Positions 24,245 to 31,611 of a DNA stretch of 59,863 nt are shown here, one piece after another (the first letter of the stretch is position 1; every line of letters begins with the position of its first letter). The stretch spans positions 1 to 59,863 of the forward strand of contig JAFPZF010000073.1 in the NCBI GenBank assembly GCA_017417385.1. Direction: 5' to 3'. The stretch comes from Bacteroidales bacterium. Its GTDB lineage: Bacteria > Bacteroidota > Bacteroidia > Bacteroidales > Marinilabiliaceae. The notes beneath the pieces were generated by a model. It had not been told where the DNA came from. It saw only the letters and a list, made by a program, of their open reading frames with translations, and searched no databases. Both the position numbers and the translations under genes were made by a program.

Positions 24245-24357
24245 GAGGCGGGACGCAGACCGCCTCGATATTTAGGGATCGCAGAAACCCTAGAGAGAAC
24301 TTCCGGTGATTAACGATGACGAGGCGCTGTCGCAGAAGCGCCTCGTCTATTTTTTTA
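24245..24357 (+). ncRNA. Candidate structured RNA: three hairpins sharing a CGCAGA loop, ending in a terminator
   Basis: Hairpin 1 is GAGGCGG / GACGCAGA loop / CCGCCTC (24245-24266). Hairpin 2 is TAGGG / ATCGCAGAAA / CCCTA (about 24273-24292). Hairpin 3 is GACGAGGCGCT / GTCGCAGA / AGCGCCTCGTC (24318-24347) with a T-tract to 24357, a near-perfect intrinsic terminator. The stems are unrelated but each loop holds CGCAGA. It could be a long 3' UTR of the S24 gene or a separate small RNA; no promoter is obvious between 24001 and 24245. Confidence 0.45.
24318..24357 (+). terminator. Strong intrinsic terminator downstream of the S24 gene
   Basis: A perfect 11-bp stem, GACGAGGCGCT (24318-24328) with AGCGCCTCGTC (24337-24347), then TATTTTTTTT. 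It ends whatever transcript covers the three-hairpin region. Confidence 0.9.
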
Positions 24358-24431
24358 GGGGAGGTGAGGATGAAGGAGGATGTTGAACAACACAAGGGAG
24401 GTAGAGAGCGATTTTTAATAGGGTGTAGATA

Positions 24432-24459
24432 TTGGGGATTGAAATTTCATATATATTTG
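24432..24459 (+). promoter_or_regulatory. Promoter upstream of the MITE-like element and nfeD
   Basis: TTG (24432-24434), a 17-nt spacer and TATATTTG (24452-24459). The next gene, nfeD, starts at 24825, so the repeat at 24471-24785 would be transcribed as its 5' UTR. Confidence 0.55.
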
Positions 24460-24470
24460 CAAAAGGAAAC

Positions 24471-24785
24471 TTCTATAAATTGTTTTTCTGCGTTGGCGTT
24501 GCCTTCATTCCTTACGCTCGGCAATTTGTGCAAGCACATTGCTCTCGCTTAATCGGAATGTTACACTCAACTTTGAAATCCTCATGTACTATAGTACACT
24601 CCGGTGTTCAAAGTCTCGTGTGCCTTAGCTTCGCTTCATGTGCTCACGCTCGGCAATATGAGCAAGCTCATTGACTAGCGTCTTACTTTCTTACGCTCTG
24701 CAATTGGAACAAGTTCCATTGCACTCGCTTAATCGAAAGTTTGCGCTCGCTTAATCGCACAAGTGAAAAACCTAATTTCTAGAAG
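24471..24785 (+). repeat. MITE-like repeat family A, long copy
   Basis: The ends are imperfect inverted repeats (TTCTATAAATT at the left; TTCTAGAAATT reading in from the right). Inside are three hairpins of the form GCAAT-stem-AA-stem-ATTGC (24521-24542, 24653-24674, 24700-24722), each followed by CGCTTAAT or a relative, and a larger hairpin ACTTTGAA...TTCAAAGT enclosing the palindrome TGTACTATAGTACA. A second copy lies at 57184-57430 and a single-hairpin fragment at 42066-42113. It has no coding capacity and encodes no transposase. Confidence 0.8.
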
Positions 24786-24824
24786 CCCCCATAATTAAAA
24801 AGAAATAAAGGAGGAAACAAAGAC

Positions 24825-25307
24825 ATGGGAGCAGTATACATGTGGCTGGCATTGGCGGGTCTGCTGTTCATAATAGAGATAATGACAGTCGGATTCGGGG
24901 CGATATGCTTTGCACTGGGTGCGCTGGTCAGTGCCGGGGCGGCATATCTTGGGTTATCTACGGCGTGGCAGATAATAGTATTCGCAGTCATCTCGTTGCT
25001 GGCGTTCTTCTTGGCAAGGCCGGTGATAATGAAGCACATGACGAGGAAGGACGAGCTGAAGACCGGCATAGACGCGCTGATAGGCAGGACGGCAGTCGTC
25101 ACGGAGCCGATAGACATGGTCAAGCACACGGGCAGGGCGAAGGTCGATGGTGACGACTGGAAGGCAGTGACGGAGGAGAAGGGCGTCATAGAAGTCGGCG
25201 AGGACGTCACGATACTCGAGGTGAACAGCGTCATACTGACAGTAAAGAGAGTGCATCCGCGGAGGGAGGTCAAGAGCGAAGAGGCGCCAGCGGAGAAGAC
25301 AGAATAG
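24825..25307 (+). CDS. NfeD-like membrane protein
   Basis: A 160-residue protein. There are three or four transmembrane helices in the first 75 residues (MWLALAGLLFIIEIMTVGFG, WQIIVFAVISLLAFFLARPV). A C-terminal OB-fold (NfeD domain) follows, with LIGRTAVVTEPIDM, GRAKVDGDDWKAVTEE and VGEDVTILEVNSVILTVKRV. NfeD proteins partner with SPFH/stomatin proteins in membrane microdomains; the SPFH gene follows 35 nt downstream, so the pair is surely an operon. A GGAGG (24810-24814) lies 10 nt before the ATG. Confidence 0.92.
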   Translation: MGAVYMWLALAGLLFIIEIMTVGFGAICFALGALVSAGAAYLGLSTAWQIIVFAVISLLAFFLARPVIMKHMTRKDELKTGIDALIGRTAVVTEPIDMVKHTGRAKVDGDDWKAVTEEKGVIEVGEDVTILEVNSVILTVKRVHPRREVKSEEAPAEKTE

Positions 25308-25342
25308 AAACAAAACAAACAAAAATAAAACAGAGAAAGACT

Positions 25343-26302
25343 ATGGAACCAATGACAGTAGTATTAGGCGTGGTGGTCCTGCTCGTGGTGTATTACATCT
25401 CGAAGGGCTTTAAGATCGTCTCTCAGTCGCAGACGATGATAGTGGAGCGCCTAGGAAAATTCGAGAAGGTGCTGGGTCCTGGAGTTAACATCGTCCTTCC
25501 AATATTGGAGAGCACGAAGATGATGACAGTAAGGACGGCGCAGGGCAGGATGACGCAGACGGACAAGATAGACCTCCGCGAGCAGGTCATGGACTTCGAC
25601 AAGCAGAGCGTCATCACGAAGGACAACGTCATGACGGAGATCAACGCGCTCCTCTACTATCAGATCAGTGACCCGAAGGCAGCGGTATATGCAGTGCAGA
25701 ACCTGCCACTCGCAATAGAGAAGCTGACTCAGACGTCGCTGCGTAACGTCGTCGGCGAGCTCGAGCTTGACGAGACGCTGACATCTCGTGACACCATCAA
25801 CTCGAAGCTTAGGAGCATACTGGACGAGGCGACGAACAAGTGGGGCGTGAAGGTGAACCGAGTAGAGCTCCAGGACATCACGCCGCCAGCTAGCATCAGG
25901 CAGACGATGGAGCTGCAGATGCAGGCAGAGCGCAACAGGCGTGCAGAGATCTTGAGGGCAGAGGGCGAGAAGCAGGCAGCCATCTTGAACTCTGAGGGAC
26001 AGAAGCAGGCGGCTATCAATGCAGCAGAGGCAGACAAGCAGACGAACATCCTGAAGGCGGAAGGCGAGGCGAAGTCCAAGATGCTGCAGGCGCAGGGTGA
26101 GGCAGAGGCCATCAAGCTGATAGCGCAGGCAGTAGCAGGACAGGGAGCTGACCCAGTTAACTACATGCTGGCCGTCAAGTACATCGACACGCTGCGTTAC
26201 ATCGGTGTCGGGACAGAGAACAAGACCATCTTCATGCCATACGAGGCGAGCAACATGCTTGGCTCTATCGGAGGCATCAAGGAGCTGTTCAACAAGGCTT
26301 AG
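25343..26302 (+). CDS. SPFH/Band 7 (stomatin/QmcA-type) membrane protein
   Basis: A 319-residue protein. The N-terminal anchor (TVVLGVVVLLVVYYIS) leads to an SPFH domain (SQTMIVERLGKFEKVLGPGV; QVMDFDKQSVITKDNVM; ALLYYQISDPKAAVYAV) and then an Ala/Glu-rich coiled coil (about 190-255, with ILRAEGEKQAAI repeats). The end, MLAVKYIDTLRYIGVGTENK, matches QmcA-like stomatins. It forms oligomeric cages in membrane microdomains that influence proteolysis. Its nfeD partner is directly upstream and a terminator follows. It has a balanced codon choice typical of a well-expressed gene. Confidence 0.93.
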   Translation: MEPMTVVLGVVVLLVVYYISKGFKIVSQSQTMIVERLGKFEKVLGPGVNIVLPILESTKMMTVRTAQGRMTQTDKIDLREQVMDFDKQSVITKDNVMTEINALLYYQISDPKAAVYAVQNLPLAIEKLTQTSLRNVVGELELDETLTSRDTINSKLRSILDEATNKWGVKVNRVELQDITPPASIRQTMELQMQAERNRRAEILRAEGEKQAAILNSEGQKQAAINAAEADKQTNILKAEGEAKSKMLQAQGEAEAIKLIAQAVAGQGADPVNYMLAVKYIDTLRYIGVGTENKTIFMPYEASNMLGSIGGIKELFNKA

Positions 26303-26324
26303 AGAAAATAGAGATAATGCCAAG

Positions 26325-26360
26325 GTCGGGAGGATGCAAGACGCAGCCTCCCGACTTTCG
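26325..26360 (+). terminator. Terminator after the SPFH gene
   Basis: A perfect 9-bp stem, GTCGGGAGG (26325-26333) with CCTCCCGAC (26347-26355), then TTTCG. The loop contains GACGCAG. Confidence 0.7.
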
Positions 26361-26676
26361 TATATGGGATCTTCAAAATTCTAGAACTTCCCTGCAAGGA
26401 AACGAAAGAGGATGGAGTGGGAGTAGATATAAGGGACATTGACTAATACAAGACTAACTACGGGCGATGGTTAGAGAGGTCAGAGGAGGCATTCGCATGA
26501 TTAGATGAGGGAGACAGGAGGTCAAAAGGGTCGAGGAGGCGGAAAAATGTTTAGTCAGGTATGGCAAGGAACTGAAAAATTTTGTAACTTGCATACGGTT
26601 TCGTGTCGAATCGGCATCTGAAAAGAAGCGGAGCCGCAGCGAACAGGAAATAAAACAAGCAATAATAACAGAGACA
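26361..26676. other. Gene-free gap before tonB-1
   Basis: It contains a lone AATTCTAGAACTTCCC (26376-26391), one end of the family A element, and a family C fragment near 26437-26460. The tonB-1 promoter is not convincing; AATTTTGTAACTTGC near 26578 is the best candidate. Confidence 0.4.
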
Positions 26677-27366
26677 ATGGAAGTCAAGAAGTCTGAAAAG
26701 GCTGACCTCGAGAACAAGAAGGGTCTCTTCACAGAGATAGGGCTGGCAGTAGTGCTGGCGGCTACTCTGGGGGCCTTTGAGTACTCTGTGAAAGATCAGA
26801 AGATCGAGATCATGGAGGTTACTCAGGAGGTCGAGGCCGTAGATGAGCTTCCGCCTGTCACGACGCAGGAGGAAGTAAAACCGCCACCACCACCACCGCC
26901 ACCACCAGTGGTCGAAGTCCTGACGATTGTCGATGACGACACCGACATACAGGATGAGTTTGAGTTGCAGGACACCGAGGCAGAGGAGAATACAGAGATT
27001 GTAGAGTACCAGGCTGTCGAGGTCGTCGAGGAGGAAGAAGAGCCTACAGACGAGGTCTTCATCATAGTCGAGCAGATGCCAGTATTCCCTGGCGGAGACG
27101 AGGCGTTGAGGAAGTTCTTGGCCCAGGAGGTGAAGTATCCGGTCATTGCACAGGAGAACGGCATACAGGGTCGTGTCTTCGTAAAGTTCGTGATTGGAGC
27201 AGACGGGTCGGTCAGCAACGTAGAGGTTGCACGTCCGTATGACCCGAACCTTGACAAGGAGGCAGTCCGCGTGGTTAAGTCCATGCCGAAGTGGTCTCCT
27301 GGCAAGCAGAGAGGAAAACCTGTAAAGGTGTCCTACACGGTGCCGATCAACTTCGTGCTCCAGTAG
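26677..27366 (+). CDS. TonB family energy transducer, paralogue 1
   Basis: A 229-residue protein. A single N-terminal anchor (LFTEIGLAVVLAATLGAFEY) follows a short cytoplasmic start, MEVKKSEKADLENKKG. The periplasmic linker has nine prolines (about 69-77) and acidic stretches (VVEEEEEPTDEVF). The C-terminal TonB domain (about 125-229) has FPGGDEALRKFLAQEVKYP, RVFVKFVIGADGSVSNVEV and KWSPGKQRGKPVKVSYTVP. It delivers ExbBD energy to SusC-type outer-membrane receptors. A close paralogue follows 266 nt downstream with an equivalent terminator, showing tandem duplication. Confidence 0.93.
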   Translation: MEVKKSEKADLENKKGLFTEIGLAVVLAATLGAFEYSVKDQKIEIMEVTQEVEAVDELPPVTTQEEVKPPPPPPPPPVVEVLTIVDDDTDIQDEFELQDTEAEENTEIVEYQAVEVVEEEEEPTDEVFIIVEQMPVFPGGDEALRKFLAQEVKYPVIAQENGIQGRVFVKFVIGADGSVSNVEVARPYDPNLDKEAVRVVKSMPKWSPGKQRGKPVKVSYTVPINFVLQ

Positions 27367-27379
27367 GAAACGGAAAGAT

Positions 27380-27414
27380 AGAGGGGCTGTCTCGGAAGAG
27401 GCGGCCTCTTTTCT
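27380..27414 (+). terminator. Terminator after tonB-1
   Basis: AGAGG/CCTCT outer stem, CTGTCTC/GAGGCGG inner stem (with G-U pairs), GGAA loop, then TTTTCTT. It is homologous to the terminator at 28347. Confidence 0.75.
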
Positions 27415-27632
27415 TATATATGTATATATAGTGGTCTTTTGGGGCAAGTAGTCGCTTCTCGTAACACTTTTTGGGGAATAGGCAGAGGAGGGGTTAAGAA
27501 AGCCTAAAGCGGCGTAAATAGAGGGGTTTCGGAGGAATAACGGAGGGGGAAAATCAGTAAATTAGAGTAAGTCGAAACCCCGAGAGGAGTTCGGGGGGAG
27601 ATGAATACATTAACTAATTAATCGAAAAGGCC

Positions 27633-28322
27633 ATGGAGACAAAGAAGACAGAAAGGGCGGACCTCGAGAAGAGACGTCCCATCTTTGGAGAGGTGGCGCT
27701 GGCGTTCGTACTAGTGTGCACGTTAGGAGCGTTTGAGTACTCAGTAAGGGATCAGACGGTTCGCTTATTTGACGAGGCTCAGACAGTTGATGTTATCGAT
27801 GAACTGCCGCCGATCACGATGCCGGTGGAGCAGCAGACTCCTCCACCACCCCCACCGCCACCAGCAGTAGAGCTGATCACCATTGTAGATGATGACGAGG
27901 AACTGCCAAACGACTTTGAGTTCCTCAGTACGGAGGCGACGCAGGAGGATGCAGTCATCGAGTATCAGACAATCGATGTCGTTGAGCCAGATGACGATGA
28001 GCCGGTGGACATATTTATCGCTGCGGAGCAGATGCCGGAGTTCCCGGGCGGAACAGGGGCGTTGATGAGGTATATCGCCCAGTCGATCAAGTACCCACCT
28101 ATGGCAATTGACAACGGCATACAGGGGAAGGTGTTCGTGAAGTTCGTCGTAGAGGCAGACGGATCGGTCAGCAATGTAGAGGTTGCGCGCCCGTATGACC
28201 CGAGCCTAGACAAGGAGGCAGTGAGAGTCGTCAAGTCGATGCCGAAGTGGAGTCCTGGGAAGCAGAGGGGCAGGCCAGTCAGAGTGGCATATACAATGCC
28301 TATCAACTTCGTACTACAGTAG
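27633..28322 (+). CDS. TonB family energy transducer, paralogue 2
   Basis: A 229-residue protein with the same plan as paralogue 1: METKKTERADLEKRRPIFGE start, one transmembrane helix (VALAFVLVCTLGAFEYSVRD), an eight-proline run, an acidic linker and the TonB C-terminal domain (FPGGTGALMRYIAQSIKYPP, VFVKFVVEADGSVSNVEVAR). The last 45 residues are nearly identical to paralogue 1, while the linker and first helix have drifted. Same length and matching terminators indicate gene duplication followed by linker divergence, perhaps for different receptor sets. The 266-nt gap between them has no other gene. Confidence 0.93.
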   Translation: METKKTERADLEKRRPIFGEVALAFVLVCTLGAFEYSVRDQTVRLFDEAQTVDVIDELPPITMPVEQQTPPPPPPPPAVELITIVDDDEELPNDFEFLSTEATQEDAVIEYQTIDVVEPDDDEPVDIFIAAEQMPEFPGGTGALMRYIAQSIKYPPMAIDNGIQGKVFVKFVVEADGSVSNVEVARPYDPSLDKEAVRVVKSMPKWSPGKQRGRPVRVAYTMPINFVLQ

Positions 28323-28346
28323 GGACTGGGTTGGCTAGATAGATAA

Positions 28347-28382
28347 GGGAGGTCGTCTCGGGAGAGGCGGCCTCCTTTTTTA
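28347..28382 (+). terminator. Terminator after tonB-2
   Basis: GGAGG/CCTCC outer stem, CGTCTC/GAGGCG inner stem, GGGA loop, then TTTTTTT. Compared with 27380 the first base pair is changed on both sides (A-T to G-C). Confidence 0.85.
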
Positions 28383-28415
28383 GGAAGTTAAAGGAAGGGC
28401 GGGGCGAGGAAAGGA

Positions 28416-29021
28416 CTATAAGACTTGGACGGCGCTTATGCCGAGGGAGGCGGCGGCGAGGCAGTTAGTATCGTTGTCGTCGTAGAAGGCGGCGTCCGAG
28501 GGGGAGGCTTTATGGTGGTCGAGGACAAGCTGCCAGGTAGATAGTTCGGGCTTGCTCTTGTGGATCTCCTGAGAGAAGAAGACAGAGTCGAACAAGTCGT
28601 CGAAGGAGTCGCCATTGAAGCGGCTGGTGAAGCGTCGGCGGCACTCGACAGTGTGAAGCTCGTTGCAGTTGCTCAGGAGGGCGATAGTGAAGCCCTCGGA
28701 GCGAAGACGGCGGACAGTCTCGATATTCGGGACGATGAAGTCGCCGAGCATAGCGTTCCAGGCGTTGACGAGCTGCTCGTCGGTAGCGGAGATATGGAAA
28801 TCAGAGCGGAGGCCGGCGATAAACTCATCAGTAGTGACGAGGCCGTTGCAGTAGAGTGTGAAGATGCCGCCGGCGGCGTGACTGTTGCTGACGACGCCGT
28901 CGAAAGCGGGGAAGCCGAGGGCCTGGAGTTCAGAGAGCGTCTTCTTGGCGTCGACCTCGATAAGGACGCCGCCGAGGTCGAAGATCTGCAACTTGCGAGA
29001 TTTGTCGATAGAAAGTGACAT
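28416..29021 (-). CDS. HAD-superfamily phosphatase (YihX-like)
   Basis: A 201-residue protein. Motif I is QIFDLGGVLIEVD (nucleophile Asp; the second acid is replaced by Gly, as in the YihX/sEH-N subgroup). Motif II is ALLSNCNELH, motif III is the Lys in IHKSKPEL, and motif IV is AFYDDNDTN. A helical cap lies between motifs I and II. This subgroup dephosphorylates sugar phosphates such as glucose-1-phosphate; the actual substrate is unknown. The ATG at 29021 (MSLSID) is preferred over the one two codons earlier. It is divergent from the small gene at 29126. Confidence 0.88.
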   Translation of the reverse strand: MSLSIDKSRKLQIFDLGGVLIEVDAKKTLSELQALGFPAFDGVVSNSHAAGGIFTLYCNGLVTTDEFIAGLRSDFHISATDEQLVNAWNAMLGDFIVPNIETVRRLRSEGFTIALLSNCNELHTVECRRRFTSRFNGDSFDDLFDSVFFSQEIHKSKPELSTWQLVLDHHKASPSDAAFYDDNDTNCLAAASLGISAVQVL

Positions 29022-29125
29022 AGGCAAAACAAGTTAATGTGGGAGAAATTGATTGAGAGCTTTTGAAAGGGGGAAAATAATTAGTTTCTTTGCTAAGCGA
29101 AAACGAACAAAACAGGAAGGAAACA

Positions 29126-29491
29126 ATGAAAGGTTGTCTTGCGGCAGCGGTAGTGCTGTTTGGTCTGCTATGCGTAGGCCTGTTCAAATACTATTGGGTG
29201 TTCGGCGAGGGCGTGAAAGCCGGGGAGCTGAACTACATAGTAAAGAAAGGGTACGTCTTCAAGACGTATGAGGGGAAGTTGATACAGGCCGGATTCAAGG
29301 CAGACGGAGGCTCGGCGATACAGAGCTACGAGTTCATGTTCTCGGTCGAGCGTCCGGAGATAGCGGACAGCCTCATGCGATGCTCTGGGAGGACAGTAGA
29401 GCTATACTACAAGGAGTACAAAGGTACGTTGCCATGGCGCGGCATGAGCGAGTATGTAGTAGATAGCATAGTCTCCGTACAGAAGCGCTAA
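29126..29491 (+). CDS. Small membrane-anchored conserved protein, function unknown
   Basis: A 121-residue protein. An N-terminal hydrophobic helix (MKGCLAAAVVLFGLLCVGLF) is followed by a periplasmic beta-rich part, GVKAGELNYIVKKGYVFKTY, then EGKLIQAGF and FMFSVERPEIADSLMRCSGR. Similar short Bacteroidota proteins with a GxLxxxxKKGxxFKTYEGxL motif are sometimes mislabelled as 6-phosphogluconate dehydrogenase; no enzymatic motif is present. The ATG at 29126 follows AGGAAGGAAAC. The downstream family A mini-repeat probably serves as its terminator. Confidence 0.7.
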   Translation: MKGCLAAAVVLFGLLCVGLFKYYWVFGEGVKAGELNYIVKKGYVFKTYEGKLIQAGFKADGGSAIQSYEFMFSVERPEIADSLMRCSGRTVELYYKEYKGTLPWRGMSEYVVDSIVSVQKR

Positions 29492-29492
29492 T

Positions 29493-29528
29493 AGGGAACT
29501 TCTATAAATCCCTATTACTAGAACTCCC
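29493..29528. repeat. Family A mini-element (two inverted ends only)
   Basis: GGGAACTTCTATAAAT is followed after 4 nt by ATTACTAGAACTCCCC, so the two ends of the family A element face each other with no interior. It lies between convergent genes and would fold as a hairpin, possibly a bidirectional terminator. A similar mini form, ATTCTATAACTAGAA, lies at 39880-39894. Confidence 0.6.
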
Positions 29529-29530
29529 CA

Positions 29531-30481
29531 TCAGAAGAGGTTCTTGACGACGTCGCAGACCATGTCGACAGCGCCGAGGGTATAGTAGTGGATGCACGGA
29601 ACGCCGTGAGCCTTGAGATCCTCGGACTGCCTAAAGAGCCAATCAGTACCAATCTTACGGGACTCGGAATCGTCCTTAGCTGCCTCGACCTGCTGAACGA
29701 GGGGCTGAGGGATTTCCGTGTTGAACACACTAGGAAGGATACTAAGCTGCTTCTTCTTGCTGAGAGGCTTGAGGCCTGGGATGATAGGCACGTTGATGCC
29801 GGCGGCGTGAGCCTTGTCGCGGAAGCGGTAGAAGTGGTCGTTGTCGTAGAAGAGCTGAGTCACGACATACTGTGCGCCCATATCGACCTTCGCCTTGAGG
29901 CGCTGGATGTCAGTCTCGAGGTTAGGGGCCTCGGAGTGCTTCTCCGGGTAGCCGGCGACGCCGTAGGAGAAGGGGACGTCGGGCTTCTCGAAGAGCGAGC
30001 CGTCGATAGACTTGCCGTTGTTGAAGTCGTTGACTTGCTGGATGAGGTCGATAGCGAACTTGTGGGAAGCCTCGCGAGGGACGAGCGTCTCCTTGTCAGT
30101 ATCGCCACGGAGGACGAGGAGGTCGGTTACGCCGAGGAAGTTGAGGTCTATGAGGACGTATTCAGTCTCCTCTGGGGAGAAGCCCATGCAGATAATATGG
30201 GGGACAGTCGGTATATTGTAGCGATGCCTGATAGCGGCAGCGACAGCGACGGTGCCGGGTCTCTTACGGACGAAGACCTTGCGGAGGTTGCCGTCGTCGC
30301 CAGCGGCCATATAGACAGGCTCGGAGTGGTGAGTCGTGATGTTGACGAAGAGGGGTTTATGCTCGACCAGCTTGTCGAGGTCGGCGAAGACCTTGTTGAG
30401 GTTCTTGCCCTTGAGGGGAGGGAGGATTTCGATAGAGAAGCCCGTCTGGGTTCTATTCTTAAGTATCTCAGCTACGCTCAT
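29531..30481 (-). CDS. metF: Methylenetetrahydrofolate reductase
   Basis: A 316-residue FAD enzyme reducing 5,10-methylene-THF to 5-methyl-THF for methionine synthesis. Family blocks are FSIEILPPLKGKNLNKVF, HIICMGFSPEETEYVLIDLN followed by FLGVTDLLVLRGD, YGVAGYPEKHSEAPN, KVDMGAQYVVTQLFYDN and PIIPGLKPLS. Residue count is close to the bacterial norm (about 300). It lies downstream of tsf beyond a terminator, in the same direction, and is probably expressed alone. Confidence 0.96.
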   Translation of the reverse strand: MSVAEILKNRTQTGFSIEILPPLKGKNLNKVFADLDKLVEHKPLFVNITTHHSEPVYMAAGDDGNLRKVFVRKRPGTVAVAAAIRHRYNIPTVPHIICMGFSPEETEYVLIDLNFLGVTDLLVLRGDTDKETLVPREASHKFAIDLIQQVNDFNNGKSIDGSLFEKPDVPFSYGVAGYPEKHSEAPNLETDIQRLKAKVDMGAQYVVTQLFYDNDHFYRFRDKAHAAGINVPIIPGLKPLSKKKQLSILPSVFNTEIPQPLVQQVEAAKDDSESRKIGTDWLFRQSEDLKAHGVPCIHYYTLGAVDMVCDVVKNLF

Positions 30482-30519
30482 ATAACCACAAATTAAGCGA
30501 TGGGAGAGTTTAAAAGGAG

Positions 30520-30550
30520 AAAGGGTGCGACAGAGACTGTAGCACCCTTT
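30520..30550 (-). terminator. Terminator after tsf
   Basis: A perfect 9-bp stem (AAAGGGTGC with GCACCCTTT). On the minus strand it is followed by CTCCTTTTAAA, a weak T-tract. Confidence 0.7.
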
Positions 30551-30577
30551 CCATGATAGTTGTCTGTACTCAGTCGA

Positions 30578-31579
30578 TTAGTTGCCAAGAGCGAGGCGGA
30601 CGAGCGCGACCGGCTTGAGGTCCTTGTCGACCTTAGCGAGGAAAGCGCCGACGCTCATCGGCTGGCCCTCTTCAGCCATGACGAAGTCCTGACCGGTGAG
30701 AGTGCTCTCCTTGAGGAACTTCTCGATACGGCCCTTGACGATGTTCTGAACCATCTGTTCAGGCATGTTGGCAGCCTTCTGCTCAGCGACCTCCTTCTTG
30801 ATGCGGCGGATGTCGTCGGCCTGCTCAGCCGTGATGTTGCCCTTCATGATACCCTCGTTGAGGTGCTCCTCGTTCTCAGCGATGTAGAGGTTGTAGCCAG
30901 CCTTCTTGAGAGCAGCCTCGACAGCCTTGTTGCACTGGTCGAGCTTAGTCTTCTCGATAGCGGTAGCCTTCTCGCTCTCGATGACGCTCTGCGGAACAGC
31001 CTCAGGGCTGACAGCGACAGGAGACATCGTAGCGACCTGGATAGCGATATCCTTGCCGATACGCTCGTCGACAGCCTTGTTGAAGCCGACGAGAGCAGCG
31101 ATCTTGCCACCAGCGTGGATATAGAGAGAGACGTACTCAGCCTCAACCTTGTCGTAGGCAGAGAGGTCGATCTTCTCGCCGATGATACCAGTGAGCTCGT
31201 TGACGCGCTCAGCTACAGTAGCGTTGCCGAGCTGCATAGCCTTGAGAGCCTCGAGGTCAGCTGGCTTGCTGCTGAGAGCGAGGTCGATGATCTCGTTAGC
31301 GAGGGCGACGAACTTGTCGTTCTTAGCGACGAAGTCAGTCTCGCTGTTGAGGATGATAGCGACGCCGAGCTTCTTGTCAGCGGAGAGCTTGCCGATAGCG
31401 AGGCCGTCAGAAGCGACGCGGTCAGCCCTCTTGGCTGCGATAACCTGTCCGCGCTCCTTCAGGATCTCCCTTGCCCTTTCGAAGTCGCCGTTAGCCTCTG
31501 TCAATGCCTTCTTGCAGTCCATCATACCTGCGTTGGTCAGGTCTCTGAGTCGCTTTACGTCTTGTGCTGATATAGCCAT
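30578..31579 (-). CDS. tsf: Elongation factor Ts
   Basis: A 333-residue guanine nucleotide exchange factor for EF-Tu. MAISAQDVKRLRDLTNAGMM then DCKKALTEANGDFERA is the family signature (UBA-like N-terminus), followed by core repeats with ILNSETDFVAKNDKFVALAN. It is longer than E. coli EF-Ts (283 residues) owing to an insert around SPEAVPQSVIESEKATAIEK, typical of Bacteroidota. An AAGGAGGAT Shine-Dalgarno lies before the ATG. It is the last gene of rplM-rpsI-rpsB-tsf, separated from rpsB by an attenuator-like hairpin. Confidence 0.97.
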   Translation of the reverse strand: MAISAQDVKRLRDLTNAGMMDCKKALTEANGDFERAREILKERGQVIAAKRADRVASDGLAIGKLSADKKLGVAIILNSETDFVAKNDKFVALANEIIDLALSSKPADLEALKAMQLGNATVAERVNELTGIIGEKIDLSAYDKVEAEYVSLYIHAGGKIAALVGFNKAVDERIGKDIAIQVATMSPVAVSPEAVPQSVIESEKATAIEKTKLDQCNKAVEAALKKAGYNLYIAENEEHLNEGIMKGNITAEQADDIRRIKKEVAEQKAANMPEQMVQNIVKGRIEKFLKESTLTGQDFVMAEEGQPMSVGAFLAKVDKDLKPVALVRLALGN

Positions 31580-31611
31580 TTTAAAAAATCCTCCTTAAAC
31601 GATTAAAGTGT

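Noticed and set aside
24471-24785. CRISPR-like array of about 45-bp units
   Set aside because: The hairpin units are not evenly spaced, have no unique spacers of constant length, and no cas genes are present.
5791-26355. A general rule that terminator loops in this genome contain GACGCAG
   Set aside because: It holds for two terminators besides the three-hairpin region, but in the pssA terminator part of the motif is inside the stem and other terminators lack it.
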